A DNA stretch of 64,000 bases, from assembly GCA_963678675.1 (NCBI GenBank), contig OY783194.1, positions 9,516,607 to 9,580,606 of the forward strand, in the 5' to 3' direction. Every line of letters begins with the position of its first letter. The first letter of the stretch is position 1. Positions 47,513-58,784 of the stretch are shown here, piece after piece. The notes under the pieces are model-generated. The model was not told the origin of the DNA, made no database searches, and worked only from the letters and a program-made list of their open reading frames with translations. This stretch comes from Xiphydria camelus (Eukaryota > Arthropoda > Insecta > Hymenoptera > Xiphydriidae). The position numbers and the translations under genes were made by a program.

Positions 47513-47825
47513 TCAATGCTTTTGAACGCTGCGCTACACTCCAGAGGCCCGACTGACGGACTTTCCCCCACTTTTATGCCGTCTGACGACTATTTTTATA
47601 AAATATACATAGTAAATATCCGACAGAACAATTTTTAGCGTGGATCAAATGTCTTTGTAGGACATTTTTTTCAACAACTTTCTCAACCTCCCACAAGTCC
47701 ACTCCGCGTTACTTGATGGTCTGACGGTCAGTTACCTTATTAACAATATAGGAACTACCAATGGTAAAAAATTCAGATTAGATCAAATGACTTATTCAAA
47801 AGTGACACTACCTCCCGTACTATAA

Positions 47826-49079
47826 GGTTTCGATTTCGGTCTCGATTTCATTATTATATTTACATCGCGTTCCCCGATAAAATCATGATGGGATATTATT
47901 TATTGATGCGTACAATACAGAAATAACTGTTCAGTCTATACGCTCGCTTATTTGCCGCGATAATATCTACTTGCAACCTTTTAGGCGTATGTCCAGAACA
48001 GCAGAGAGTTGCAACAAGATAAATAGATGGCATTAACAATGAATATATACACTTGTGTATCTTACTCCTCCATCCTCTTAATGCGATGATTTTAAAATAT
48101 CTGAACAGTTTTACTATTCTATATGTATTCCAAATTCATACCATTACTTAGATGGAAGCGGGAGAGACTAACAATAAGTTACATGAATCGTCACGTCAGT
48201 AACGTGTCCCCGAGTGCAAATTCGATTATGAATGTTGTATTACTTTTCTTATTTAAATCATTTTAATGGCATACTCAGTATTAATATGTTCATCTTAATG
48301 CAAATGATTGAAAAATGGAGCATAGTGAGATTAGAATTAATTTGAAACTAGTGAAAAAATGGTTTAAATCTTGTACCGAGATATAGGTGTCACGTCGGTA
48401 ACGCATGGTTTTTTTGATTGTATACCGAGTAGATGATGTTTTCTGGTGAATAATAAATAATGATTGCGAAGTGCGCTTTACATATATTTTAAAACAACAG
48501 TCAGCATTTTCATGGTATACACTAGAAGACTGTATTCGTGCTTAATATTGAGCGTACGTTTTTGATAAATCACGTCTGTAACGCCAATTATGAAGCAGTA
48601 GGTCATTTTTACGAGGTGAGAATTCCTCAAATAACTAATACTTCATACAACATTTCAATATTACCTAATTGTTCCGACAAACGTGTGCTGTTAACACGAT
48701 TGCAGTCCCGTATCTTTCTCGGAAATATCCATTACGATAATTCTGCACGCCGCTTCCTACCACTCATTACACTGGTCAACAGTGGTTTTGGTGCTGGGGT
48801 ATTTTTAGCTGATTTTGTTTAAATTTGATGCCCTAAACTAAAAACTGGCGTTAGTTTTTGCCTAGGAGCTCAAAGTTCTAAAATATCCAATTTTAGTGAA
48901 AAACACATAAGTACACATATTACAGTATTTTGAGTTAAATCTTAATCAAATAAAACAAACAAAACACACATTTGTATTATTATATACTATACAAAAATTT
49001 AAAATATTGTTATAATAATGTATATAAAAATAAAGAATGAAGCCATTGATAAAATAACCAGTCACTGATGTACACTTTG
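47826..49079. other. Apparently unique sequence with three TCACGTCNGTAACG repeats
   Basis: No recognised gene. The 14-mer TCACGTCNGTAACG occurs at 48,191, 48,390 and 48,570 in the same orientation, 199 and 180 bp apart; a shorter form TGTCGGTAACG is near 52,378. The 94-codon plus-strand ORF at 48,538 has no recognisable motif. This is one of the few parts of the window not obviously built from repeats. Confidence 0.5.
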
Positions 49080-49229
49080 AAAGCTTCGTTTCCGTGACTC
49101 TTGAATGTATTTGGGAACAGTCCCTTTTTAAATTCCAGCAGTAATCTACCATCATGTGCGTATCCCAACGTCCTTGATAGTGGTCCTCTATAGTCTTTAT
49201 ATCTTGGTGAAATCTTTCACCCTGTTAAG
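49080..49229 (-). pseudogene. Conserved arthropod ORF fragment (GERFHQDI family)
   Basis: Minus-strand reading from 49,229: QGERFHQDIKTIEDHYQGRW, then DTHMMVDYCWNLKRDCSQ. I recognise this wording (GERFHQDI...YQGRW...MMADYCW.LKRD) from many uncharacterised, multi-copy arthropod proteins, where it forms the C-terminus. Beyond it the frame runs into AT-rich sequence. The upstream part is cut off, probably by the mariner next door. Function unknown. Confidence 0.5.
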
Positions 49230-49429
49230 CTACCATTTTTGGTTAATATAAAGTCTATGTATAGACATGGAAACCAAAGAAAGAAACCAGGTATAACCAA
49301 AGAAAATGGAAAGTGACAAGTTGTTTTTTCTATGTGTACTTCTACATTACTTTGATTTTTTTTAAAGTGCTGCTGCAGCTCATCAATTACTTATGCAAAT
49401 ATATACTGAATCTGCTCCACCAGAAAGAG

Positions 49430-50314
49430 TGTATAGAGAGACTGGTTTTGTGGATCTGTGATGTTCACGACAAACAACGGCAAGGTCAAACAAAGAAGTT
49501 TGAAGATGAACAACTGCAAGCTCTATTGGAAGAAAACCCTACTCAACCGCTCAAAGAATTGGCTCAACAGCTTGAAGTCGATAAATCTACAATTTTACGA
49601 CGTTTGCATGCCATAGGAAATATTCCAAGAGAAGGAAAGTGGCTGCCACATAAATTGACCGAAAATGCCATTGCTAATCGTTTGAACATCTCGATTTCTT
49701 TGCTTGCAAGGCATAAAAATAAAAGTTTTTTATGGCGTATCGTAACTGTTGATAGGAAATTGATCTATATCGATAACCCGAAACGCAAAAAATCAAGGGT
49801 TGATCCTGGCAAACCATCAACGTCGATACCAAAACGAAACATCCATGGTCACAAAACAATGCTTTCAATTTGATGGGATGTGGAAGGTGTTTTTTATTAT
49901 GAGCTGTTGAAACCGAATGAAATAATTACTGCTAAACGTTATCAACAACAATTAGAGCGTTTAAATGATAATTTGATGCAAAAACGACCATCAAGTGCAT
50001 CTAATCACCGAAAAGTGATTCTTCTTCACGACAACGCTCGACCTCGTGTTGCTAAAGCCGTGAAAGAAACATTGATGGAGCTTGAATGGGAAGTTCTCCC
50101 ACACCCAACATATTCTCTAGACCTGGCCCCGAGTGATTGTCATTTATTTAGATCAATGCAACACGATTTGGAAGATACACACTTCCATAATTACCAAGAA
50201 GTCAAAAATTGTGTTGCTGAGTGGATTAGCTCAAAAAGTAGAAAATTCTTTCGTGGCGGAATTCAACTTCTGCCAGAAAAGTGGGAAAAAGTTATAGCTT
50301 CCGAAGACAAATAA
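49430..50314 (+). pseudogene. mariner transposase, mellifera type, 5' truncated
   Basis: One frame with a single stop (TGA 49,871). Visible: linker and second HTH (LEENPTQPLKELAQQLEVDK, STILRRLHAIG, GKWLPHKLTENA), catalytic block 1 WRIVTVDRKLIYIDNP (the family has GDEKW here; the Asp is kept but neighbours are changed), block 2 ILLHDNARPRVAKAV and block 3 PTYSLDLAPSDCHLF (family: YSPDLAPSDYH). The DD34D triad is thus present. It ends EKWEKVIASEDK, TAA. The first HTH (about 60 residues) is missing. The 3' TIR seems to be the inverse of TTAGGGGGTTTTATTG near 50,380-50,397. Acts on its own TIRs at TA targets. Confidence 0.88.
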
Positions 50315-50578
50315 TTCGATTGAGGTATTCACATAGTTTATTACAACATAATATTTTAAAAACTAGAAAAAACAGCGGCTTTCAATAAAACCCCCTAATA
50401 TATACATATGTATATTCCCTTCGGTTTATAATTAATTAATATAGCTAAAAAGAATGTGATGTATGCCCCTTAAGAAAGAAAAACATGTAGACATTGGATG
50501 AAGTATGTTCCTTCATGAGGAATATAAAGAAAAGTAATAAATAATTAAGAAGACCATTTTATGCAGCAAGATCTAAAT

Positions 50579-52051
50579 TTATTGTAAAGGGAAAAGCTTA
50601 CCCTTTGATTCTTCTTCCGTATCCGAAGATGTATCTACATTGTGAAGTCTTAGAGATTGAACCAGTCCTCGCCAAAGATGTTTCTCCGTCCTATCGATAT
50701 CAGTTTTGAGATTTTCTAACTGACGATCCGACTCCTTGAGTAAACCCTCAAGCATATCAGGTTTCTTTAATTTCTTCCGTGCTGTAGTTTCATCAAATGA
50801 TTCTTCCTTTTCGTCTTTAAATTCTTTATCACAGTTATACGACTTTACTCTAACTATTTCTCTCAGTACTTCATTCTCATCGGTGGTAGAGTAATCGGCG
50901 GTATTGCGAGAGTCTCCTCGATCCTTGAGGCCTTTCTTCTTCCGAATCGGCGGTCGAGGGTGCTCGTCCATGATGCTTTTATTAACATTACTTAAATATA
51001 TTTGATCGCTAGTTTCATGACTTCTTCTCGAAATTCTCGCTATCTGTAATGGCGACTTAGCGCTAGGTATCGGCTTCGTACCGACAGAGTTGGCCTTTGG
51101 ATTCATACGAGGATTTTTCGGAACCTCGTAATTATTTTTAGATGCTTCCGCAAAAGTTCTTCTCATCTTGACATCCGTCTTATTATACTTCACTAAGTTA
51201 TGATGCGCTGTTGATTTCTTGTGATTCACAATTCCCGAATCATGAGCAGTGGTCTGCGTTGTATCACCATCGGGAGCATAAAACATCTGCTGAATCTTAG
51301 ATATATCTGACTGAATTTTCGCGTCGTTATTTCTTTCTTGGTAGGTTTGAGGTTTGGTTGAAATCGCTTGGATAGATTGGGATGCATTTTTCTTAACAAT
51401 ATTCCTACAGTTCGTTGGAGTATTTCTCAACCGCTCTAAATCCTTCAAGTCAGCGAGCATTGAACTTTGAGGTTTTATACTTCTACAGTATTTATGCAGG
51501 GTTTTGTCATAATCGGTTCCGGTTGCTGTCGAACGTGGTCGATCTCTTAATTGCGATCTGTCGATTCTATCGTGCGGTTTTGACTTTACAGTGGGATCGA
51601 TATATACAGTCTCCCTGATTTGACTGATGTTTCGTAATCTGGGTACAGCTACACGCAAACTAGTGCTTTTTAGAACCGTCTTCTCCACCGTCTCGATATC
51701 CCTCTGCCTATCTTGTCGCCGTTCTTCGATCATTTTAATGTAATTATTGTCCGCGGGTATGGGTTGCCTGGTGAGAATACCTTGAAATATTTTACCATTG
51801 ATGATCAATTGAGAATTTAAACATAATTGATTAGTTCCACCATCGGATCTACTGGATCGAAGAGGTGTCATTCTGACTAACTTTGGCGCATCTCTGGAAT
51901 TATCCATTGGTAAAAAATCTCTGTACACCATTTCCAGAGGCACATGTGGTAAAACTCGGCGGTAATCGATTCGAGATCAAAATTCGTCTATAGATGGATA
52001 CATTGTCTTCACTAATAGTCGGTGCACCTTATCCGCAGTTGATACCGAATG
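50579..52051 (-). CDS. Unrecognised host-type protein, last exon
   Basis: The longest open frame in the window outside transposons: 454 codons from ATG 51,943 to TAA 50,579. The frame also reads coding-like sequence upstream (SVSTADKVHRLLVKTMYPS, then stop TGA 51,977, then SRIDYRRVLPHVPLEMVYRDF), back to a clean splice acceptor TTTGATTACAG at 52,052, so the true exon may begin at 52,051 with the TGA either a null mutation or upstream of the start. The product is hydrophilic, rich in Lys, Arg, Asp and Ser, with a C-terminal stretch that could form a coiled coil (MLEGLLKESDRQLENLKTDI). The stop codon is embedded in AATAAA. No domain recognised. It is flanked by transposons on both sides. Confidence 0.65.
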
Positions 52052-52417
52052 CCTGCTGTGATCTGTAATCAAATATATCAGTTTCAATGAGCCTGAAGTT
52101 ATATTAATTTGCAAGTTACAAACTTTATCAATGAGAAGAGCTGATAATATTGCAAAAGGTGCTGCACAATTTTCAGTAGCTAAATATAAATTGCTAGTCA
52201 GCCACGAAGATTTACGTATCGTCATCGTAGCCAACATTAAGTATACAGGCTATTCTACTCAATACAGTTATCATGTTTATTTTTGTTATTTATTATTTCA
52301 TAAACAAGTCTTTCAAATAAAAATGGTTTGGTACCGAAGAGGACATATGATACATTCAACAAGTTTTTGATAATATGTGTCGGTAACGAGGTATGACAGT
52401 CACTTTCATTTTTTTAA

Positions 52418-52519
52418 CACATTCACATTCACTGCCAGGGCGGACACCGGAACCGCTGAGCTGCTCTTATGGGTGGCGTGCTGGGAAGTTTTATGAAAAT
52501 TGGCTTGGCGATGAATGTG
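52418..52519. mobile_element. 102 bp MITE with TTAA duplication
   Basis: TTAA at 52,414-52,417 and 52,520-52,523; ends CACATTCA and its inverse. Its left half equals the left end, and its right half the right end, of the large element at 52,639-63,103 (GGGCGGACACCGG; TTATGGGTGGCGTGC). It therefore looks like an internal-deletion relative or the empty form of the larger element. Confidence 0.85.
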
Positions 52520-53854
52520 TTAAAGTTCAAATACTTATTACCATAACAGAGTGCATAATTTTGGCACCAGCATACTGCTTGTTAGGACGGGTTTTCAGGT
52601 ATCATATTGTTACTAGTCCTGTATCCTTCAACTATTAAACACATTCACCGCCAGGGCGGACACCGGTGTCCGCTGCATGGTCGGCGCAGCATGCCAGGAC
52701 GGCTATTCTGTGTAACTGAGTGAAAGCCTGTTCCCGTGAGAAGTGGGCGGAGTTCACCGGAAAAGTGGCGAGGTTCCTCGTCGCTATTCTGTAACCTGGT
52801 GAACGTAGTTCCCGGGAGAGAATCGGTCTGCTCCTCGGGAGAACGGCGACTCTAACCTGCCTACTTCTGTAACAGCGTGCCGCAGTTTACAGTTTGTTAA
52901 TTTGCGTGTTCCGACAAACGATACACAGTAGTCCGGCGATCTAAGCAAACGCGGTCATAAGTATATCAATAACTAAAGATATACTGTTAAAATAAAAGAC
53001 CAAAAATTAACCAAATATTTATTCTACTATGATAACGTAAATGGAACATAATAAAAAAATATATTAAACTGAAACATTCATTATTAAATGATATAAAATA
53101 ATTCAAAAACATACTTATATATAAGAACTTTTTCCAGAGGTGGTAATAGGAAAAGTAGTTGGAAAAAATAATTTAACAAAAAGCACATTTCCCTAATGCT
53201 TACAACAAAAGTCAAAAGCAGCTTAATAATTAAAAAAGATATAGGTATTATACTGGTACCTAGTATTATTCCAAAATATGCATCTGAAAACGTACACTTA
53301 TAAAACGTACCTGAAACCAAGCAAATTGTTTTAAATAGAGAAAACTGATTTCGTAACAATAAGACTGCGAAACCGTAAAAATTCAATACATTAAATTGGG
53401 ACAACAATGGCATGTAAAATGATATATAATAATCAAGGGCATGCTTCAAACTATAACTTAAACAAAAAAATGTACGTATCTGAACTTAGCATCATAGTAA
53501 GCAGTTATGAATATTATGGACTTTTGACCTATTTCAGAACCACTGTGCGATGGTCGGAATTCTGATTAACGATCCTTAGTAATTAGTATCACCGCGATAT
53601 ACAGGGTGTAACAGAGTAAGTGTTACAACGTGAAACTGTAGATTCCTTATGAAAGAAGAAAAAGATTTTTCCTCTTACAAAAATTTTCTGCAGGCTGTCG
53701 TTTTCGATATAAGGTAAAACAGGGTGAGTTGGCGAATGGAGTTGGCCCCTCGTTTCTATGGAAATAAATGGAAACGAGAGGCCGACTTCATTCGCCAACT
53801 CACCCCGTTTTACCCTACAGGATGTCAAAGTTTTGAAAAAAAAAAACGTTTTTC

Positions 53855-54085
53855 TGTGAGCACAATACCCTGGGCGTGGGGTAGCTCGAGGGTTCTCGGT
53901 ACTCTGACGTCACCGCGCTGACCACCGGAGGACCCCGCATGGGGCCTAACCCCTCCCCCCCCCCTTTTGTGAGGGCAACAGACTGACCTGACCTGGGACG
54001 GCGAAGGGGCACTTTGGGGGCGTTCTTGCTGGAGACGTCGTCGGAGCGATACGTGACGTTTACATCGTTTACCTACGTTCTCACA
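53855..54085 (+). repeat. 5' LTR
   Basis: Begins TGTGAG and ends CTCACA, a 6 bp inverted pair. It differs from the 3' LTR by roughly five to seven small changes (for example ACGTCA versus ACATCA, CCTACG versus CCTGCG, GCGATACG versus GCGATATACG, and the length of the C run). Confidence 0.95.
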
Positions 54086-54181
54086 GTTCAGAAGTGGGAT
54101 CTGAATTAAAAGTTTGCGCCCAAAAAGTGATAGTGAAGTGATTTTGTAATAGTTGCGAGTGTTATAAGGTCTGTGTAGATA

Positions 54182-54517
54182 ATGGCAGATCGAGTACAAA
54201 GGCGGTCGCCTCCAAGATCCCGTTCTACCTCGCCTACGAGGCCTCGTTCAGGAACGCCACCGAGGTCTTGTTCGAGAACACGATTGAGATCACGCCGCGG
54301 AACACCGTCGAGGCAGCGTTCGCGATCACCTTCAAGACCGCGTTGCTCATGGAGTCGTCGATCTCGTCGGGATTTGCGAAGTTCGGATGATAGACGCTCA
54401 CATTCGCACTATACACCGCCGCCAAGACATAATTCCAGCGATAGACTACAATCACGGAGCGGAAAGGCCGTATCGCAAGGAGATGCTATGCAGGAAATAC
54501 AAGCAAAGAAGGAATAA
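54182..54517 (+). pseudogene. gag-like N-terminus, Arg/Ser-rich
   Basis: A 111-codon frame from an ATG 96 bp after the 5' LTR, made almost entirely of RS, SP and TP dipeptides over residues 8-70. This resembles SR-domain splicing proteins more than a retroviral matrix. After it the frame shifts and the capsid and zinc-knuckle regions that normally follow are missing, so gag is internally deleted. The origin of the SR-like stretch is unclear. Confidence 0.6.
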
Positions 54518-54531
54518 AGGACGAGAAGAGA

Positions 54532-55350
54532 GTGTACAGTATTGGCACTTCACCCAAGCCAACAAGCAAACGATTCCTGGAAGCCAAACTGCAGGGAAAA
54601 TATTTGAAAGCTTATATCGATGGCGGAAGTGAGTGCGTCACCCTGCGAAAAGACGAAGCAGACCAAATGAGCTTTCATTTACAACCAACGGAGACAATAC
54701 TGCGAGGCTACGGCGGAGGTATGGTTCGACCATTGGGGGCAATAAAAGCGACCCTCGGAGTCGACCTGGCTGAGGGGTCAGTGGAAATCTTCGTCGTACC
54801 AAACGAGCTGCAAGGAGTTCCCCTAATAATTGGACAACCCTTCCTGGAACTACCTGGCGTCACGATGGTTCAAAGAGATGGACAATTGCGGCTGTTCGAT
54901 AGGAGTCTGGCAGTACTATCGGAAGTGGAGAAATTGCCGCCGCAGAAGGTGCCCATATAGTCAACAGAGACAACGGTTATCCCTCCACGGCACGCCGGAG
55001 ATACCCAGGTAGCGGTAAGAACGGAATACCAAGGTGATTTATACATTGAGCTTAGCGTACGTGGCGAAGAATTGAAAGAGCATTGTATACCGCGCTGTAT
55101 AATTAGTACGACTAGCGGCCGAGTGCCAATAGTCAATTTATCCGACACTCCACTTGTTGTCCGAAAAGGAAAATTAATTGCGAGGGCTGAGATTGCTAGG
55201 GGAGAGACCTCTGTTGATCAGAAAATTAGACAGAAACAGTTAGAAATTAATGCCATTCAGAAATCGACATTAGAGCAACTACCAAAGGATCATATTAAAG
55301 TCGATGAAAGTGTAAGCGATGTACACAAAGAAAAACTATACGACTTATAG
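54532..55350 (+). pseudogene. Aspartic protease and linker of pol
   Basis: The frame contains AYIDGGSECVTLR, the retropepsin active-site loop with DGGS where most families have DTG or DSG, then a flap region and PLIIGQPFLELPG, the conserved second hydrophobic-Gly element. A stop at 54,958 separates it from a second open piece (from about 55,072) with VNLSDTPLVVRKGKLIARAE, typical of the segment between protease and RT. A one-base frameshift near 55,345 then leads into RT. The protease would process the element's polyprotein. Confidence 0.8.
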
Positions 55351-57037
55351 ACAAATACAGGGAATGTTTCGCGTTAAACACCGCGGAATTAGGTAAAACA
55401 AACGCCGCTGAGATTCGTATCGATTTGATGAACGATTCAACCGTAACATACAGACCTTACCGGCTGTCATATCCAGAACGAGAGACGGTTCGCGGCATAA
55501 TCGATGACCTTAAAAGCAATGACATTATTCGCGAATCTAACTCACCATTTGCAAGTCCTATTCTACTCGTAAAAAAGAAAAACGGTGAGAGTAGAATATG
55601 CATTGATTATAGAGCGCTAAATGCTATCACGAAAAAAGATAGGCACCCTTTACCGTTGATAGAAGACCAATTAAATAATCTGCAAGGGTGTTCATATTTT
55701 ACAAGCCTAGATTTAGCGTCGGGTTATTATCAGATACCGGTTGAGAAAGATTCCATTGAAAAGACAGCATTCGTCACACCCCCGATGGACAGTATGAATT
55801 TCTCAGAATGCCATTTGGCCTTGCAAATGCACCAGCCGTCTTTCAGCGTATGGTCAATAAAATACTGAATCCGTTAAGGGGACAGGCGTGTGTGCTGGCT
55901 TACATGGATGACATTCTCATTCCAGCAGAAGACATAGAGTCAGGTTTAGAAGCATTGGAATTAGTTTTAAAAGCGCTAAAAGACGCACAGTTGACACTCA
56001 AACTTCCAAAATGCACGTTCCTTGAGAGGAAAGTAGAGTATTTAGGCTATGAAGTCACGGAACAGGGTATCTGCCCAGGTAATCATAAAATCGAGGCAGT
56101 GTCCAATTTTCAGGTACCGAAAGATGTTACGGGGGTGAGACAATTTATCGGCTTAGCTAGCTATTTTCGAAAATTCGTGGAAAGCTTCGCAATTATCGCA
56201 AGACCTCTCACATTGTTAACAAAGAAAACGGAACCTTGGGTATGGGGGGTCGCGCAGCAGGAAGCATTCCGGGTAATAAAGGAAAAACTGACCTGCAGAC
56301 CCGTCCTCGCCCTGTACAATCCACATGCGGAAACCGAAGTTCACACGGACGCGAGTAAGATAGGTTTAGGCGGTATTTTATTACAAAAGCAGACTGAGGG
56401 TACATTGAAGCCGGTAATCTATTTCAGTCGTCAAACTTCAAAAGAGGAACAACGATACCATTCGTATGAATTAGAAACATTAGCCGTTGTGAGCAGCCTT
56501 CAAAGATTTCGCGTTTACATATTAGGAATTAAATTTAAAATCGTAAGCAATTGCAGTGCTCTGAGAGCAACGTTTGTAAAGCGCGATCTTTTGCCTCGCG
56601 TCGCGCGCTGGCGGATTCAATTGCAAGAGTACGATTGCAAAATAGAATATCGACCGGGAGCAAAGATGCCGCACGTTGATGCTTTGAGTCGAAACCCTAT
56701 GCAAGGAAATGACAACCAAGCGGAAATAGATGACGTAGGTTTGTTACACATTGAGTTGGGCGATTGGTTGTTAACTGCACAGTTGCAGGATACGCGTCTT
56801 TCGTATGTGCATGAGGTGCTAGGTAGGGATGCGAAAGATAAAGAAGAGCAGCAGATCAAGAACGAGTTCGTACTCAAAGATAACAGGGTATTTAGAAACA
56901 CAAAAGACGGTGCTCGATGGGCAGTACCACGATCTGCTCGCCGACAGATAGTTAAACTGTGCCATGACGAAATTGGACACGTAGGTTTCGATAAGACGTT
57001 AAAAAAGTTCAAGCTAATTATTGGTTTGTATCAATGA
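55350..57037 (+). pseudogene. Reverse transcriptase and RNase H of pol
   Basis: First part, one frame to about 55,783: DDLKSNDIIRESNSPFASP, RICIDYRALNAITKKD, FTSLDLASGYYQIPV. A two-base surplus in a C run (55,777-55,783) breaks the frame; the next frame begins RMPFGLANAPAVFQRMV and contains the catalytic LAYMDDILIP. RNase H follows with VHTDASKIGLGG, then SYELETLAVV, and DALSRNP near the end. The segment ends with the start of the integrase zinc finger (HDEIGHVGF) and a third frameshift near 57,015. All key catalytic residues are still recognisable. Confidence 0.93.
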
Positions 57038-58047
57038 GACGGTACATCAAACGGTACGTGATTGCGTGCCTTGAGTACCTGTATAGTAAAGATCCTACTG
57101 GGAAGCGGCCAGGTATACTACACCCCATTGAGAAGGTTCCAGAACCATTTCACACTGTACACGTAGACCACGTTGGACCCTTCTTAAAGAGTACGACAGG
57201 TAACACGCAACTACTTGTAATTGTCGATGCGTTCACAAAGTTCGTGTTTGCGAAGGCTGTAAAAAGCACTATGGTACTATATGTCGAGCGGTTTTTCAAA
57301 AATATTGGCGACACATTCGGGTTTCCCAAACGCATCATCAGTGATCGTGGAAGTACGTTCACTAGTAAGAGATTCAAAGAATTTTGTGACGAAAAGGGTA
57401 TCAAACACGTGCTGACTGCCGTAGCTACTCCGAGAGCTAATGGTCAGGTAGAACAATATAACAAAACAATTTTAGATACGTTGACCGCGAGCCTCGAAGA
57501 TGAATTCCGATCGGAGCAGCAGTTACCGAAAATAATCTGGGGAATAAACAATACTACGAATAAGGCAACGGGTAAAGTTCCATCGCAGCTAATGTTCGGG
57601 TATAAACCGCGAAGCGGAGCAGAGTCAAAAATCCTTAACCAGTTAGGGGATAGTATAAATCAAACAGATCGCGAGCAGATTCGAGAAGAGGCGTTAGGAA
57701 ATATCCAAAAACAACAATTAGATCAGGCGAAGAGGTACAATAGAAAGAGAGCTCTCCCCAGGCAATTTAAAGCGGGCGACTTGGTAGTGGTAAGACGAGT
57801 CATTAGTAATAATGACGGCGCTAGTAAAAAGCTCTTGCCAAAGTACGCTGGGCCATATGTTGTAACGAAAGTATTGGACCGCGACCGGTACGTAATTGAG
57901 GACGTAAAGGGAGCCGAACGGACACAGAAACCTTACTGTGGCGTCGTCCCTGGCGAAAGTTTAAAGCGCTGGTGTACGACAATCAGCGACTCTGAGACGG
58001 ACAGCGGGAATGAAGGAATAACTCATCCAAGTCCGAATGGTATGTAG
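57034..58047 (+). pseudogene. Integrase of pol
   Basis: A 337-codon frame. The zinc finger begins in the previous frame (two His) and ends here with C12, but the partner four residues... expected at the CLEC position is Tyr15, so the HHCC finger is incomplete. The catalytic triad is D45, D104 and E140, with 35 residues between the last two, as usual. A C-terminal GPY/F module is visible (KYAGPYVVTKVLDRDRYVIE, residues 269-288 approximately). The tail has an acidic patch and no chromodomain. The enzyme inserts the cDNA, here producing a 4 bp duplication. Confidence 0.93.
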
Positions 58048-58149
58048 CAGCATAAGTGATACCGTCTCAGGACGAACCAATACTGGTACCAGTGGTAGTA
58101 TAGACCATAAGAGTAGTATCTACCAAACCCAAAGTATTATTTTAGAGTC

Positions 58150-58556
58150 ATGCAAGAGAACTGCGAAGATCGTGGATTCGATCAAGCGCTATCTTGCGGT
58201 GGTTCGCATGCACTCTGGTACAAATCATACATAAGAGCTGCGAAGATTGAGCATTCGATCAAGCGCTATTTTGCGGTGGCTCGTATGAATTGTATGGCGC
58301 ACATGTATGAGAACTGCGAAGATCGTGGACTCGATCAAGCGCCGATTGGCGGTGGGTCACATGTGTTGTAATATAACGAAATGGGTGAAGTAGTATAGTT
58401 TGCACAAATCATACATAAGAGCTGCGAAGATTGGGCATTCGATCAAGCGCTATTTTGCGGTGGCTCGTATGAATTGTATGGCGCACATGTATAAGAATTG
58501 CGAAGATCGTGGACTCGATCAAGCGCCGACTGGAGGTGGTTCACATGTGTTGTAAT
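58150..58556 (+). repeat. Five-unit tandem repeat in the LTR element's 3' non-coding part
   Basis: Units start near 58,152, 58,226, 58,309, 58,416 and 58,495, each with CTGCGAAGATCG or a variant, CGATCAAGCGC and GGTGGTTC. Two slightly different versions (A-type with GATTGAGCATTCG, B-type with GATCGTGGACTCG) alternate, so the array is B-A-B-A-B, as if a dimer had duplicated. Confidence 0.85.
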
Positions 58557-58784
58557 GTAATAAAATGAGGGCATGTGTGTGTGATGCACGTGAGATTTAG
58601 GAAGGAAACAGCGACAGCGATTGACTAGAGTCATGGTGGGTCTACCGGTAATTGACTAAACAACATTCTTAATAAATCATGTCTGTTCACAGAAGAACGT
58701 AGAATAACTCGAAGCATGGCTACCAAGGGATGTCCGGATAAGTAACAGTTCGCGGGGTCGCGAATCCTGTCAGAATGGCCGAAC

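Larger units (their letters stand above)
44200..47822. mobile_element. Long-TIR DNA transposon with PIN/CXC-type gene, Academ-like (copy 2)
   Basis: Ends TAGTACGGGAGG and its inverse CCTCCCGTACTA, flanked by TAA at 44,197-44,199 and 47,823-47,825. Left arm 44,200-44,760 mirrors the right arm 46,450-47,822, which additionally carries a nested inverted segment (46,752-47,512). The centre has a minus-strand gene homologous to the one at 2.8 kb. The two elements share no obvious TIR sequence beyond TAG, so they are different families of one superfamily. Superfamily assignment (Academ) is inference. Confidence 0.75.
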
